From positions 1 to 14,024 of the forward strand of contig JAOXYB010034752.1 of NCBI GenBank assembly GCA_028565635.1: a stretch of DNA of 14,024 nucleotides, read 5' to 3'. The position numbers were made by a program, and so were the translations under genes. Under the pieces are notes generated by a model. The model saw only the letters and a program-made list of their open reading frames with translations. It was not told the DNA's origin and did not search any database. The DNA comes from Phoronis ovalis. Lineage: Eukaryota > Phoronida > Phoronidae. Position 1 is the stretch's first letter. Each line of letters starts with the position of its first letter. Positions 1 to 9,096 of the stretch are shown one piece after another.

Positions 1-128
1 GAGCAACGTCGAAATGAGTTTCTTGATGTAAATTAGTATTGATTAAGATATCCTGTACTCTCTATTTATTATATATTGGTAATGTGGGCCGAAGGCCTAT
101 TTACATGAAATAAATATCTATATCTAAC

Positions 129-365
129 CTTGTAAATTAGCTGTAATCCCAATGTGTACTCTATCTGAGTTCCTATCCTTAGCAACAAATGCACTGTAGG
201 TGGTAGCATTCAATGTGTTGTTATTCTGATCAATCCCTTTAGCAGTACGGGCTTGAAGAACAAAGTCTCCAGAATTCATTTCTATCATAGTGTATTCACC
301 CAAACCATTGAATGTATATGTTTTGCCATCTAGTGTCGTTACATGAGGGTCTCCTAGGGCCCAAG
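129..365 (-). CDS. VWD domain, N-terminal part (internal exon)
   Basis: 79 codons, entering and leaving in phase 1. The acceptor is ttgtatttccag|CT and the donor is CAAG|GTTAGA. The peptide begins AWALGDPHVTTLDGKTYTFN, the diagnostic start of a von Willebrand factor D domain (GDPH, then LDG, then Y-FNG). It continues GLGEYTMIEMNSGDFVLQAR and two overlapping N-glycosylation sequons (NNT and NAT in NNNTLNATTYS), and ends VHIGITANLQ. Known: VWD is a calcium-binding, disulphide-rich extracellular domain of about 150 residues; only about half is here and no cysteine is yet reached. The rest must lie in exons beyond position 1. The donor has T at intron position +3, so it is weaker than the other two. 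A TAG stop follows immediately in the unspliced frame, which supports splicing at or near this point. Confidence 0.9.
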
Positions 366-639
366 CTGGAAATACAAAATGCTTCAAATTGTATTGATAG
401 TCACAGCCACAGAAATTAGAAAAACATAGTGCAAAAGTGTGCAAAGACAAACAATTAAGAAATTTCTTTAGCAATTTTAGGTCATCGTTTGGCATTAAAG
501 TGGATTTATGGATATATGAGGTCCACTTGGACATATTACACTTATACTTATTAATCCTTATTATCTATGGCAGTCAATCAGTCTTCACTAATGACTTTCT
601 CTTGGTTTGTATTCAGTTTTTGCAGGTAGTTTTGCTGTT
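366..639. other. Intron 2, 3' end
   Basis: This is the last part of intron 2 on the minus strand, ending in the acceptor at 366-378. It is AT-rich. Short open frames here on either strand have no recognisable protein content, and the plus-strand frame from 437 to 700 runs from unique intron into repeat R2. Nothing else is visible. Confidence 0.6.
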
Positions 640-831
640 CTGCATTCACCACCTGTTTCCTATACTACCATTCAAACCCATTTTCTGGGTCTTGCACTGA
701 AATTCCTGCTACCCGAACTGTCATTTACGCGGATTGAAGTAAGTTGCCAGGAACTCGAACAGATTTTCGGAGACTCAAACAATTTCTAAGGTTTCGAAGG
801 TAGTACATATGGGTATTCTCTGTTACGGAAA
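640..831 (-). repeat. Repeat R2, copy 1 (inverted to 3479-3667)
   Basis: The reverse complement of this stretch matches 3479-3667 over about 190 bp at roughly 75% identity. Shared landmarks include tttccgtaacag, gagttcctggcaacttac, tagcaggaatt and aggaaacaggt. The two copies lie head to head about 2.65 kb apart in intron 2. They could be terminal arms of one element or two independent insertions of the same family. Confidence 0.7.
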
Positions 832-1371
832 CTGACAAACAGATTTCCATGAACTCATATATTTCATATGGTACATAATCCAAGTCAGATAACTTTATTA
901 CTGGAAGCATATAATTTATCAGGTATATATCGATATTTGTATCTAAAAAGCAACGTTATGAATTTCCACATCTACAATAAATCGAGTTAAAGGTAAGCAG
1001 GTGACAACTGTCTATAAGTTAATATATTACAGAAACAAGTCTACTTTCCAATTATCTGTGATCCTTTTTACATTACAAAATGTCTTTATGCAAATTATTG
1101 TGTTTTTTTTTTAATGTTGTGGCCACCAGCATTTTCTAGAGTTGCCAGGTCATCATGACGTATTCATAGAACAACCATGTGAAGCTATAGTGACTGTATT
1201 ATGGTGAATAACGCATCTCATAAAATTGACCTCATACCATACACAAGTTGCCATCATGTCTGAGTGTATGATGTTTGTAAAGAACTGATAAAAATGTGAA
1301 CAATTTATGCTTCTATAGGATACCAAACTATATTAGAGGCCTGAAGTAAAGGAAAGGACAGCCATATATAG
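832..1371. other. Intron, no recognised content
   Basis: AT-rich intron between R2 copy 1 and the possible THAP-like remnant. No coding signal, no clear repeat and no RNA gene is seen. There is a T-run at 1103-1112. Confidence 0.5.
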
Positions 1372-1512
1372 CTTTGCAAGTTAGGAAGGGATTTAACTAT
1401 TGAGAAATTTAAATGGTCATATGATCGTGTTGTATGCAGTAGACATTTGATAGAGAGATTTGATAGGTGAAATGTTGGGTACACCAATTCAAGAAAGAAT
1501 AGGAAACTAGTT
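1372..1512 (+). pseudogene. Possible THAP-type zinc finger remnant
   Basis: In the plus frame starting at 1372 the translation reads LCKLGRDLTIEKF then KWSYDRVVCSRHL before a TGA at 1468. The tail resembles the second half of a THAP DNA-binding domain, where a GR-D-T stretch is followed by VCS-HF with the zinc-binding C and H. A shifted frame afterwards gives GYTNSRKNRKLVP, reminiscent of the GY and basic stretch that can follow such fingers in transposase-derived proteins. Against this: a stop (TAG, 1369-1371) lies directly upstream, HL replaces the usual HF, and the first half of the domain is not found. If real it is a broken fossil of a THAP transposase or a gene derived from one. This is a weak call by eye only. 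Confidence 0.25.
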
Positions 1513-1526
1513 CCAATGACACATCT

Positions 1527-1616
1527 CATATTTGTTCCCAAAAGAGCACATTAGGTTGCATCTATAGCCGCAAAGACGAAGCACTGCTTGGGCAATTAAA
1601 AGGTGGTTCTAAGAAG
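1527..1616 (-). repeat. Inverted R1 fragment
   Basis: The reverse complement of these 90 bp aligns with 1981-2070 of the same cluster at about 80%. Both contain cttcttagaaccaccttt, gtggctatagatgcaac (with one change) and a gggaacaaatatg-like end. The copy is abruptly bounded on both sides, so it looks like a local inversion or inverted template copy of one R1 segment. Confidence 0.75.
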
Positions 1617-2197
1617 TACAATGGTCCATGGCCAAAATGGGTCATTTAAATTTCTGTGATATGTATTTACTCTGTACCTAACATGAAGCAGATCGGATAA
1701 ACACTAAAGCTGTTATTACGACAAACAATCTGGAGAAACAACATAGCCACCAGTCGGCCATCTTGGCAAGTGATCCAAGTCAAAATTATAACCAACCTGT
1801 ACTTTGACCTGTATTTACCCTGTACCGAATATGAGACAGATTGAATAAAAACTGAACCAGTTTTTGCCAGACAAAGAAACTGTTGTGTACAGCAAAAAGT
1901 GGCGAAAAATTCGTACTGGCATTTGACATATTTGTCATTTTAAAATGTCACATAGCCTGTTACTCCCATAAACCTATGGTCTTCTTAGAACCACCTTTGA
2001 ATTGTCGAGGCAAGCGCTTCGTCATTGTGGCTATAGATGCAACATGGCGTGCCCTCTCAGGAAACATATGGCTGCCAGTCAACCATATTGGAAATAATCC
2101 GGGTCACCAGTACTTACTCTGTACTGAACATGAAGCTGATCGGATAAAAACTGAAGCTGTTATTATGACGTACAATCTCCAGAACCAACAAGTTGGA

Positions 2198-2311
2198 CAG
2201 ATATCTGCTGTCTGCTATCTGCTAACTTGATGTTTTCTAGCAGACATCTGTTATCTGCTGTCTGCTAACTTGACGTTTTCTAGCAGATATCTGCTGTCTG
2301 CTAACTTGATG
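2198..2311 (+). repeat. 43-bp tandem repeat inside R1
   Basis: Two full 43-bp units (2198-2240, 2241-2283) and a 28-bp partial unit (2284-2311). Each unit is built from cagatatctgctgtctgcta, acttgatg and ttttctag. The units differ at only a few positions, less than R1 units differ from one another, so the expansion is younger than the R1 cluster. Within each unit the word tctgct is itself repeated. Confidence 0.85.
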
Positions 2312-2631
2312 TCCGTACATATTAGAAGTAATCCAGGTTAAAATTATAAATAACTTATACTGTGACCTGTACTTACTCTGTATTGAGTAAGAAGCTGATC
2401 AGATAAAAGTGAAGCTTTTTTTACAACATACAATCTCGGAAACCAACATGGCCACCAGTCAGCCATATCGGAAGCAATCAAGGTTAAAATTACAAGTGAT
2501 CTGCACTTTGACATGCATTTATTTCATCCTGAATATAAAACTGATTGGGTAAAAACTGAAGCTGTTAACGTGAGACAAAGGAATGTGTTACATACGATGA
2601 TGACAATGACAACGGCTTCACTATGACTATA

Positions 2632-3478
2632 ACTAAGATTTCAGCTGTAACAGCTATACCATAGCCGCATGCTAAAGACAGGTTGCAAGTACATACCATA
2701 TAATTATTACATATAGTAATGATTTTTATTTCAATTTGTTTTTTGGGATTCATGCTGTTTGTTTCATGTCTAGCAAAATCCAAGTAAATTTCTTGTATGA
2801 AACCATCATTACTCCTTATATCCAACGTTCAAAAAACATAAATACCAGACAAATGTGAATTCCCCACAACAGCGACTGGGGACTTATATCATAGTTTAAA
2901 CGTAGTGGTTATTTGTTCAGTCATGGATCTTTACTTACTTCCGCTGTTAGTCTGATCTTTTTATTTCTTGACATCGTATGTTTTTTCACTAAGGTATATT
3001 ACAAACAAAGTTAAAAATATGTTCTTCCATAGCATGAGTGCAATGCATCATTCAATTAAAAATATCTATTTTTTGAAGTAAGAGTAAATATTTAGTAGAA
3101 TCTGTAATCTACTACGATTGGCAGTCTAGGTCTCTGTAGGGCCAGATCAAAGGAAAATGTATCAAAGTAGTAAATGGGGCAAAAGCATGCTGTTGTCTGG
3201 GGATGTTGTGTTCAATTAAGTCTTCAGATAATTTTCTTTATTATGATCAGTTTCAATTAACAGTTAATAAATCAGTTAGTCTTGGGCCAATTTTATATGT
3301 CCTGTAAAAAATGTGGAATATTAATTCTTAGAAAGCTATATATTAAAGTATATATGGATTGTGTGCTAAAAGAGATTTTTTAAACCATGAGAAAGCTATG
3401 CCCCACCTTTTATTACTATTGATCTGCACGTGACCGGTCTTACGTGTCAAATTGATATTATACAAAGGATATTCGTCC
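2632..3478. other. Intron, no recognised content
   Basis: AT-rich intron between R1 cluster 1 and R2 copy 2. Reading both strands shows no coding block, tandem array or RNA gene. Confidence 0.5.
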
Positions 3479-3667
3479 ATTTCCGTAACAGGGAATGCCT
3501 GTATGTACTATTGCCGAATCATTAGAAGTTGGTTGAGTCTCCAGAAATCTGTTGGAGTTCCTGGCAACTTACACTATACTGTGGAAATGATTGTTTGACT
3601 AGCAGGAATTTTGGTGCAAACCGGGAAAAAGGGGTTCAAGTGGTAGGAAACAGGTCCACAAATGCAA
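3479..3667 (+). repeat. Repeat R2, copy 2 (inverted to 640-831)
   Basis: This is the partner of 640-831 in the opposite orientation. Starting at ttccgtaacag, the two copies share gagtctcc, aaatctgtt, gagttcctggcaacttac, agcaggaattt and ggaaacaggt. In both copies one frame is open through this region (SVTGNACMYY here, SVTENTHMYY in copy 1), but no protein family is recognised. Confidence 0.7.
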
Positions 3668-3978
3668 ATTGATGGTTTGAGTCTATATACTGGTTAGATA
3701 CTTGAACCTTGGATCTGCTTACAGGGCAACTTTACCCTCTAGTCTGGTCCCTAGTCATTAAAAAGGATCCAACGGTTTACTTTGCCCAATATTTTATGTA
3801 TAATTATATATACTTTTAGTGCTTGTGTTTCTTTTGTTTACATTCTAATGCTGTTGTCTGCTAGACTGAGCATGGGCAAACAGATAGATGAAAAAAAATT
3901 ATTGTGGGCAGAGCTAACAATATATCACTACTATAGGGCAAAGTATGGAAATCCATTAGAATCAAAGGTATTCTTATG
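3668..3978. other. Intron with a plus-strand exon-like stretch
   Basis: Most of this stretch is plain intron. The part from 3865 to 3967 is bounded by ttgtctgctag on the left and AAAG|GTATTC on the right, and is open in one frame (MGKQIDEKKLLWAELTIYHY and onward). No family is recognised, so it is described under findings rather than called as a gene. Confidence 0.3.
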
Positions 3979-4136
3979 TGCACGTTCTAAGTATAAGTCC
4001 ATGTTTTAATATAATTAGTGCTTGTTCTTAATATAATTAGTACGCATTTTAATTATTTAGTACATGTTCTGAATAATTAGAACATATTCGTTTAATTTTC
4101 TACATGTTCTAAATAGTTAGTACATGTTCTTACAAA
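3979..4136 (+). repeat. AT-rich tandem repeat, 20-22 bp period
   Basis: About seven degenerate units of the type tagtacatgttctaaataat. The clearest junctions are agtgcttgttcttaat, agtacgcattttaat, agtacatgttctgaat, agaacatattcgttt, ctacatgttctaaat and agtacatgttctta. Unit length varies from 19 to 22 bp. Confidence 0.75.
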
Positions 4137-4467
4137 TATATCAGTAAAACAATAAATGATCTTTTTGTCTCATATAGATAGTATTGCAGAACTGTCATGC
4201 TGAACATACCTCAATAGTACTGTCTGTTATTAAATTATAGAGTATTTTTTCATGAATTAGTTTAAATTAGGTGTTCAAAATATATGTAGCTGGTAATTTG
4301 CAACTGGTAACTCGATCAACTGCATCAGACCAATTAATCAGGCTAACAATGAGGTGACCACTCTTGGTGGCTGGGCACTAAAGTTTAAAAATAGTGATTT
4401 TAATGATCAATTACAAATGAAATATTTCCCAACAAGCAGGCATATTCAAGTGTAGCACTTAGGTTAC
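4137..4467. other. Intron 2, 5' end
   Basis: The start of intron 2 as read on the minus strand, beginning with the donor GTAACC at 4467-4462. No repeat or coding signal is seen. Confidence 0.5.
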
Positions 4468-4705
4468 CTAGTCTTGGTGTAAAATATCTCCAGCAGGTGT
4501 CTATAGGACGGTACAAATGAAATAGCTGGCAGTTGTTTGACAATTCACAACACCATTCTCTTGGTAAAAGATCAGCTATCTGGTGGCCAGCAGCATTAAA
4601 TATACGATGTTCACTTTCCAAATATCCAGCAGCTGGCGCTTGCATAATAAGAGTACCAAAGCTGAATGGCCTAAATGGGTTAAATTCAGTCTCATAACAA
4701 CAAGT
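4468..4705 (-). CDS. AMOP domain, C-terminal half (internal exon)
   Basis: 79 codons plus one base. The acceptor is ctttatttcag|ACT and the donor is CTAG|GTAACC. The peptide opens TCCYETEFNPF, which matches the CCY motif that follows the basic/GQ stretch in AMOP proteins. It then has GTLIMQAPAAGYLE, the pair of cysteines in REWCCELSNNC, and RPIDTCWRYFTPRL, the usual end of AMOP just before VWD. Six cysteines are present, giving ten over the two AMOP exons. The exon enters in phase 0 and leaves in phase 1. Its last base G plus CT of the next exon makes an alanine, giving FTPRLAWALGDPH, the expected AMOP-VWD junction. Without splicing the frame would run on about 20 codons into the intron. An N-terminal methionine at 4645 is internal and not a start. 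Confidence 0.9.
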
Positions 4706-5221
4706 CTGAAATAAAGAAAGTTAAAACGAAACATTAACAGACATTATAAATGGCAGAATGCCTAATGAATCACTGGTAATTGAAATTTTCCTTTTGAAAT
4801 ATTGAGTAATATTAATGAGTAAAAATGAATACTTTTGCCACTATAATTAAAACACCAAATATATATTATAGATCAGGAAGTGGACAGAAAGGTGAGTTTC
4901 ACGCATAATTCAGTATAGTAGCAGGAAACAATAGCATCTTTGGACAACAACAGTTACTATGACTCCAGTTGGTCATGATTAAAGTTGTTCACTTAAACTG
5001 CATCCCACAGGTGCCTTATAGTGCTTCTTATTTATGACAAAATATGAAAAAGCTTGTCTGCTTTATTGTTAAAACTTCAGACAGGCAAAAAATTAAGACC
5101 TACATTAGCCTACTTGAATAAACAAGAGTTCTGCTTTTACAGACAGATGCCCATCACTGTGAAATAGTTTTAAAGCTATCTCTGAATCGTTCATTTTTTA
5201 ATGTTCCATTGAAAGTTTTGT
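4706..5221. other. Intron 1, 3' end
   Basis: The last part of intron 1 on the minus strand, with a pyrimidine-rich tract and acceptor at about 4706-4720. The rest is AT-rich and shows no recognisable element. Confidence 0.5.
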
Positions 5222-5893
5222 CTCTCTAAAAAATGGTGCAGCTAGATGTGCCCTCTTGGGAACAAATATGGCCACTAGTCGACAATAATGCAAATAATCT
5301 GAGTTAAAATCACATCTGACCTGTAACTTTGACCTGTACTCACTCTGTGGTAAATATGAAGCTCATCAAATAAATACTGAAGTTCTTATTGCGATGTACA
5401 ATCACGAGAACAACAATAGCCACCAGTCAGCAATCTTTGAAGTGATCCAGAAAAACTTACAACTGAATTGAACTGTGACCTGTATTCCCCCTGTATTATA
5501 TATATAGCCGATCAGATAAAAAATAAAGCAGTTATTGCGAGATAAAGAAAGTATTACCCATAATAAAAAATGTCAAAGATTAATATTGACATTTGACCTA
5601 CATGTACTTCTTAGTCATTTTAAAATGTCACCTAGCCTAATATGCCAACCAAATTGTCAAGTCATTTGTTTCGTCAATCCCAAATAGGTGCAACGTGAGG
5701 TACACTGTTGGAACGAAACATTGCCACCAGTCGGCTCTGTTGGAAGTAATTGGGATCAAAATTATATCTGACCTGTACTTTGACAAAGATGAACCGACAA
5801 AAACTGCAGCTATTATAGTGAGACAAACACAAGGTTAGATATGACGAACATGACCACGACCACAATGATGACAAAGTATACAGTATGACTATA
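5222..5893 (+). repeat. Repeat R1, cluster 2
   Basis: The cluster starts within the word gtgccctcttgggaacaaa. A short unit (from about 5339, with gatgtacaatcacgagaac) is followed by a long unit (from about 5489, with gagataaagaaag, aaaaaatgtcaaagatt and cattttaaaatgtcacctag). A truncated unit near 5785 leads to an end rich in gac/atg triplets and gtatgactata. That 3' end is shared with cluster 1. The orientation is plus throughout. Confidence 0.85.
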
Positions 5894-6574
5894 TGCCTAT
5901 CTACTATATATAAAAATGCAGTTACTGTTTGGTCAAACTGAATCTAATAAAAAATTATGCAACATGCATCATGGCCTATGTAAACTGCTTTATAAAGAAT
6001 ACAATCATGGTGTGATATATATTGCATCCAACTGTGATTTAGTAATATCCATTGCGACCACCAGATGTTGTAGTATGTATTTCTGATCGTACTAATGTCT
6101 CAATATAAATTGCATCACTAGCAGGAATAAATAGTATCTTAGTTAAACTGTAGTGTTGTAGTTAAGCTATTACACATGGGAAGGCTATATAGGATCCATT
6201 GGTATCTGTATGGTATCTCCTGCATTTAATAAGTATGAAAGAAATTTATACATATTACATCTGATCTAAAAACATGCATCATGGGGGCAAATAATATTAC
6301 CAAAACAAACTAAAACTAAAAATGCATTCTGTAAAATTATTCATAATTTGTCATATGAAAAATAATCATGCAGTTATTTCATGAGCCGATATGACTTTCT
6401 AACTCCATTTTGAACACTGCTGAATGTTGTTTTTGCTTTTTCTTCAAACATTTGTTCATCTTCTGGTGAAGTCAGCTAATTTATCATGTTTAGTTATCAT
6501 GTTTAGTTATCACATCAAATGTTTTCGTTGTATTTTCTACTCGCAGTTTACTCATATCTGATGTCTACGCAAGA
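5894..6574. other. Intron between R1 clusters 2 and 3
   Basis: AT-rich intron. The only structure seen is a 13-bp direct duplication, tatcatgtttagt twice at 6482-6507. There is no coding or RNA gene signal. Confidence 0.5.
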
Positions 6575-6736
6575 GGTGTTGTCAAATGCCAAGTTACACT
6601 CTGTACTTATCCAGTACCAAATATGAAGCTGATCAGGTAAAAACTGATCACAGAAGCACTTACTGTGAGACAAAGAAAGTGTTAAGCACAATAAAAAATG
6701 TCAAACATTCGGAACATAATTTGACCCACTTTCAAG

Positions 6737-6811
6737 GTCATTCTAAAATATCACCTAACCCAACATGCCCACCAACCTATGACCTTCATGAATCTACCTT
6801 TGAATCAACCA
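6737..6811 (+). repeat. 75-bp perfect duplicate, copy 1
   Basis: Identical base for base to 7392-7466, from gtcattctaaaatatcacc to ctttgaatcaacca. The surrounding R1 units differ at about one base in five, so this identity is local and recent. Confidence 0.95.
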
Positions 6812-7391
6812 GAAAGTGGTACAATGGGATGTGCCCGCTTGGGAACAAAAATAGTCACCATGCAGTCACCCATACTGGAAGTTATCTGGATCAAAATTAT
6901 ACATAACATGTTATGATGTACTCTGTACTCTGTACCAATTATGAAGCTGTTATTATAACATACAATCTTGATAAGAAACATGACAGCCTTCTTGGAAGCG
7001 ATCAAGGTCAAAATTATAGATGACCTGTAATTTGACTGAATATGAAACTGATCATTTATCATTTAAACCTGAAGCAGTTATCGGAGACAAAGAAAGAGTT
7101 ATGCACAACAAACTATTGAAGATTCATATTGGCATTTCACCTATGTCTCAAGGTCATTTTAAAATGTCACCTAGCCTAATACACCCACCTATATGGCCTT
7201 TGCAAATCTACCCTCGAATTGTTCAATCAATGCTTCATCTGTCTCGAAATGGCCCAACATGCGTGCCTTTTTGGAAACAAACATGGCCACCAGTAGGCCA
7301 TATTGGCAGTGATTCACATCAAAATTACCTGCACTTTGGCATTTATTTACCCTGTACTGAATATGAAGCTGACTAAATAAAAACTAAAGGA

Positions 7392-7466
7392 GTCATTCTA
7401 AAATATCACCTAACCCAACATGCCCACCAACCTATGACCTTCATGAATCTACCTTTGAATCAACCA
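7392..7466 (+). repeat. 75-bp perfect duplicate, copy 2
   Basis: Identical to 6737-6811. On the left it abuts aaaaactaaagga, where the R1 unit would normally continue as actgaagctgttattgtgag. On the right it joins agacaaagagagtt, which belongs earlier in the unit. The patch therefore looks pasted into the middle of an R1 unit rather than inherited in place. Confidence 0.95.
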
Positions 7467-7707
7467 AGACAAAGAGAGTTACACACAACAAAAAATGTTG
7501 AAAATTCATATTTGACCTATTTCTCAAGGTCATTTAAAATGTACACCCACCAACATATGGCTTTGTGAATTTAACTGCCTTGGAATCGTCCAGTAAACAC
7601 AGTTTTTCTTGAAAGTGGCACAACATAATGAGTCCTCTCGAGAACAAACATGGCCATCAGTTGGCCATCTTGGAAGTGATCCTGGTCAGAATTATCACTG
7701 ACCTGCA

Positions 7708-7855
7708 TAGTCCAGCAGATTTGTCAAGAATTTCACTGGAATAGGACACTGTGGTAAAAGTACCAAAGTTGGTAGAATGATAGGTTAATTACCAATAGTT
7801 GATCATTTTTAGCTATTCCCCCAGGGCCAAAATGCCATCTGGTGGCCATAAGGCA
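7708..7855 (+). repeat. Foldback element, left inverted terminus
   Basis: Left arm of the 1551-bp element. Its clearest matches to the right arm are the first 20 bp, caccaaagttggta (one change) and a stretch near ttgatcatttttagctatt. Confidence 0.7.
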
Positions 7856-9096
7856 CCATTAATGGCAGAAAATAAAGAATAAAACCTTAAAGATATATAA
7901 AAAATATATTGGTATTAGGTATGCTCATGAAAGTTAGATAATGGATAAAAAATATCTAGACATCATTTTTTATATTTATTTGCCCTCTTTAACCCTTCTG
8001 GTGACATTTAGATGCCTCTGTTGGCAAAAATGGTCCAGATAATTGAGGCCTTATTTCCAGTGGCTTCTGGATCAAGTAAACAAGCAACACATGCTCTGTG
8101 TAGATATAAATGTCCTGGCCCCTGATCCTCAGAAATGCATTATATAAAGAAAAAAATCACGAAAAATGGCTCACCTCCAGCAGGATTATAATCTTTTTAT
8201 TCAGCAAAATTTTTGTGTCAAGCAAAAACAGGTAAAGTTATTGTTTTAATTACTTCATGGCACCGGATAGAAAAGGCCGTATATTCTAACTCCGATGTCA
8301 CATGAGATTAGATATTTTAGTATAGATGATTGACAGTTTCCTTAGGCAGAATCGTGTGTTATATCCCCCCGGTATTATTGCAGATATTGTCATTAATGGT
8401 GACATAACATTTCTAATGCCATACTGTGTAATCATATCACACTTAATGTCAATTAATTCTAAATAAATAGCTCGACAAATGCAATAGGAAACAAATTCCA
8501 CAGGATTAATTCAAGCCGTGGGAAAATCTGACCCCCTTCACGTGTACGGTTGAACAACCTGAGTATGATGTAAACTTTAATATTAGGCACATAATAGTTT
8601 AGTTACAGCCAGTACATAAATGTGGTGGTTGAAACTGTTTAAAATAGAAGAGTAAGGCAATATGTAAGGACAATATGTGTTTATTTACCTAGAAGAAGAA
8701 CTGTACCAACAGCCAAAAATTATGAGAAAAATATCCGACAAGCACATATGTCTTTGTCTGGGTTTTTAGTTAAAAATAACTGTGATCGTAACAATTTTCT
8801 TCCATCACACGACCAAACAGGTTAGTGAATCACAACTGTCAGCATTATCCATTCTGTCAGAAAACAGCCTCAATCATTCCTTGATTGAATGACAAACTGA
8901 CACATTACTGGCCTACTATTTAGAGGCATTTTAACTAAAATGAACTGTCCCGCATTGTCAATCCCATCATCAGGGTTCCATATTACATGTGTGAGAATAT
9001 TCCCTTGGCATTGCAAAGGTGTACAAAAACAAAATAAGGGCAAATTGAGCAGTTTTTCTTACAAACACCAAATCTGGCACAAATGTAGAGTTCGAC

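Larger units (their letters stand above)
1527..2631 (+). repeat. Repeat R1, cluster 1
   Basis: A cluster of R1 units. Recurrent words are atggccaccagtcggccat, gtgatccaggtcaaaatta, gacctgtactttgacctg, ctctgtaccgaatatgaagc and gatcggataaaaactgaagc. Unit starts (the ctgtacc-gaatatgaagc word) fall near 1672, 1820, 2119, 2376 and 2526, so one long unit (about 300 bp) is mixed with short units (about 150 bp). The first 90 bp (1527-1616) are inverted relative to the rest. The 2119-2376 unit is lengthened by a 43-bp tandem. The cluster ends in a gatgatgacaatgac tract and tatgactata, shared with cluster 2. Confidence 0.85.
6575..7707 (+). repeat. Repeat R1, cluster 3
   Basis: Unit starts (tgaatatgaagc-like word) fall near 6618, 6930, 7036 and 7352, giving spacings of about 312, 106 and 316 bp. 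The long units carry gagacaaagaaag, a caaggtcatttt/aaaatgtcacctag block, cccaccaacctatgacctt, gaatctacctttgaatc and ggaacaaacatggccacc. The cluster stops in mid-unit at tgacctgca, exactly where the foldback element 7708-9258 begins. The unit resumes at 9259. Open frames across it are the same frame in successive repeats and resemble no protein. Confidence 0.9.

Noticed and set aside
366-534. N-terminal extension of the VWD frame upstream of 365
   Set aside because: The residues before AWALGDPH have no AMOP or VWD character, and an excellent acceptor sits exactly at 366. It is intron read-through.
1883-2230. 115-codon open frame in R1 cluster 1
   Set aside because: It lies wholly within R1 and the 43-bp tandem. 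Its readable words are translations of repeat consensus.
2565-2825. Minus-strand open frame of 86 codons between exons
   Set aside because: It overlaps the triplet-rich end of R1 and has no family features. Adding it between the AMOP and VWD exons would break the known domain junction.
4400-4467. Continuation of the AMOP frame past 4468
   Set aside because: The donor GTAACC at 4467 joins in phase to the VWD exon and restores the conserved AMOP-VWD linker, so the extension is intron.
6586-7376. Open frames of 106 and 118 codons on the plus strand in R1 cluster 3
   Set aside because: They are successive R1 units read in the same frame. No domain, splice borders or codon bias is seen, and related units elsewhere carry stops or frameshifts.
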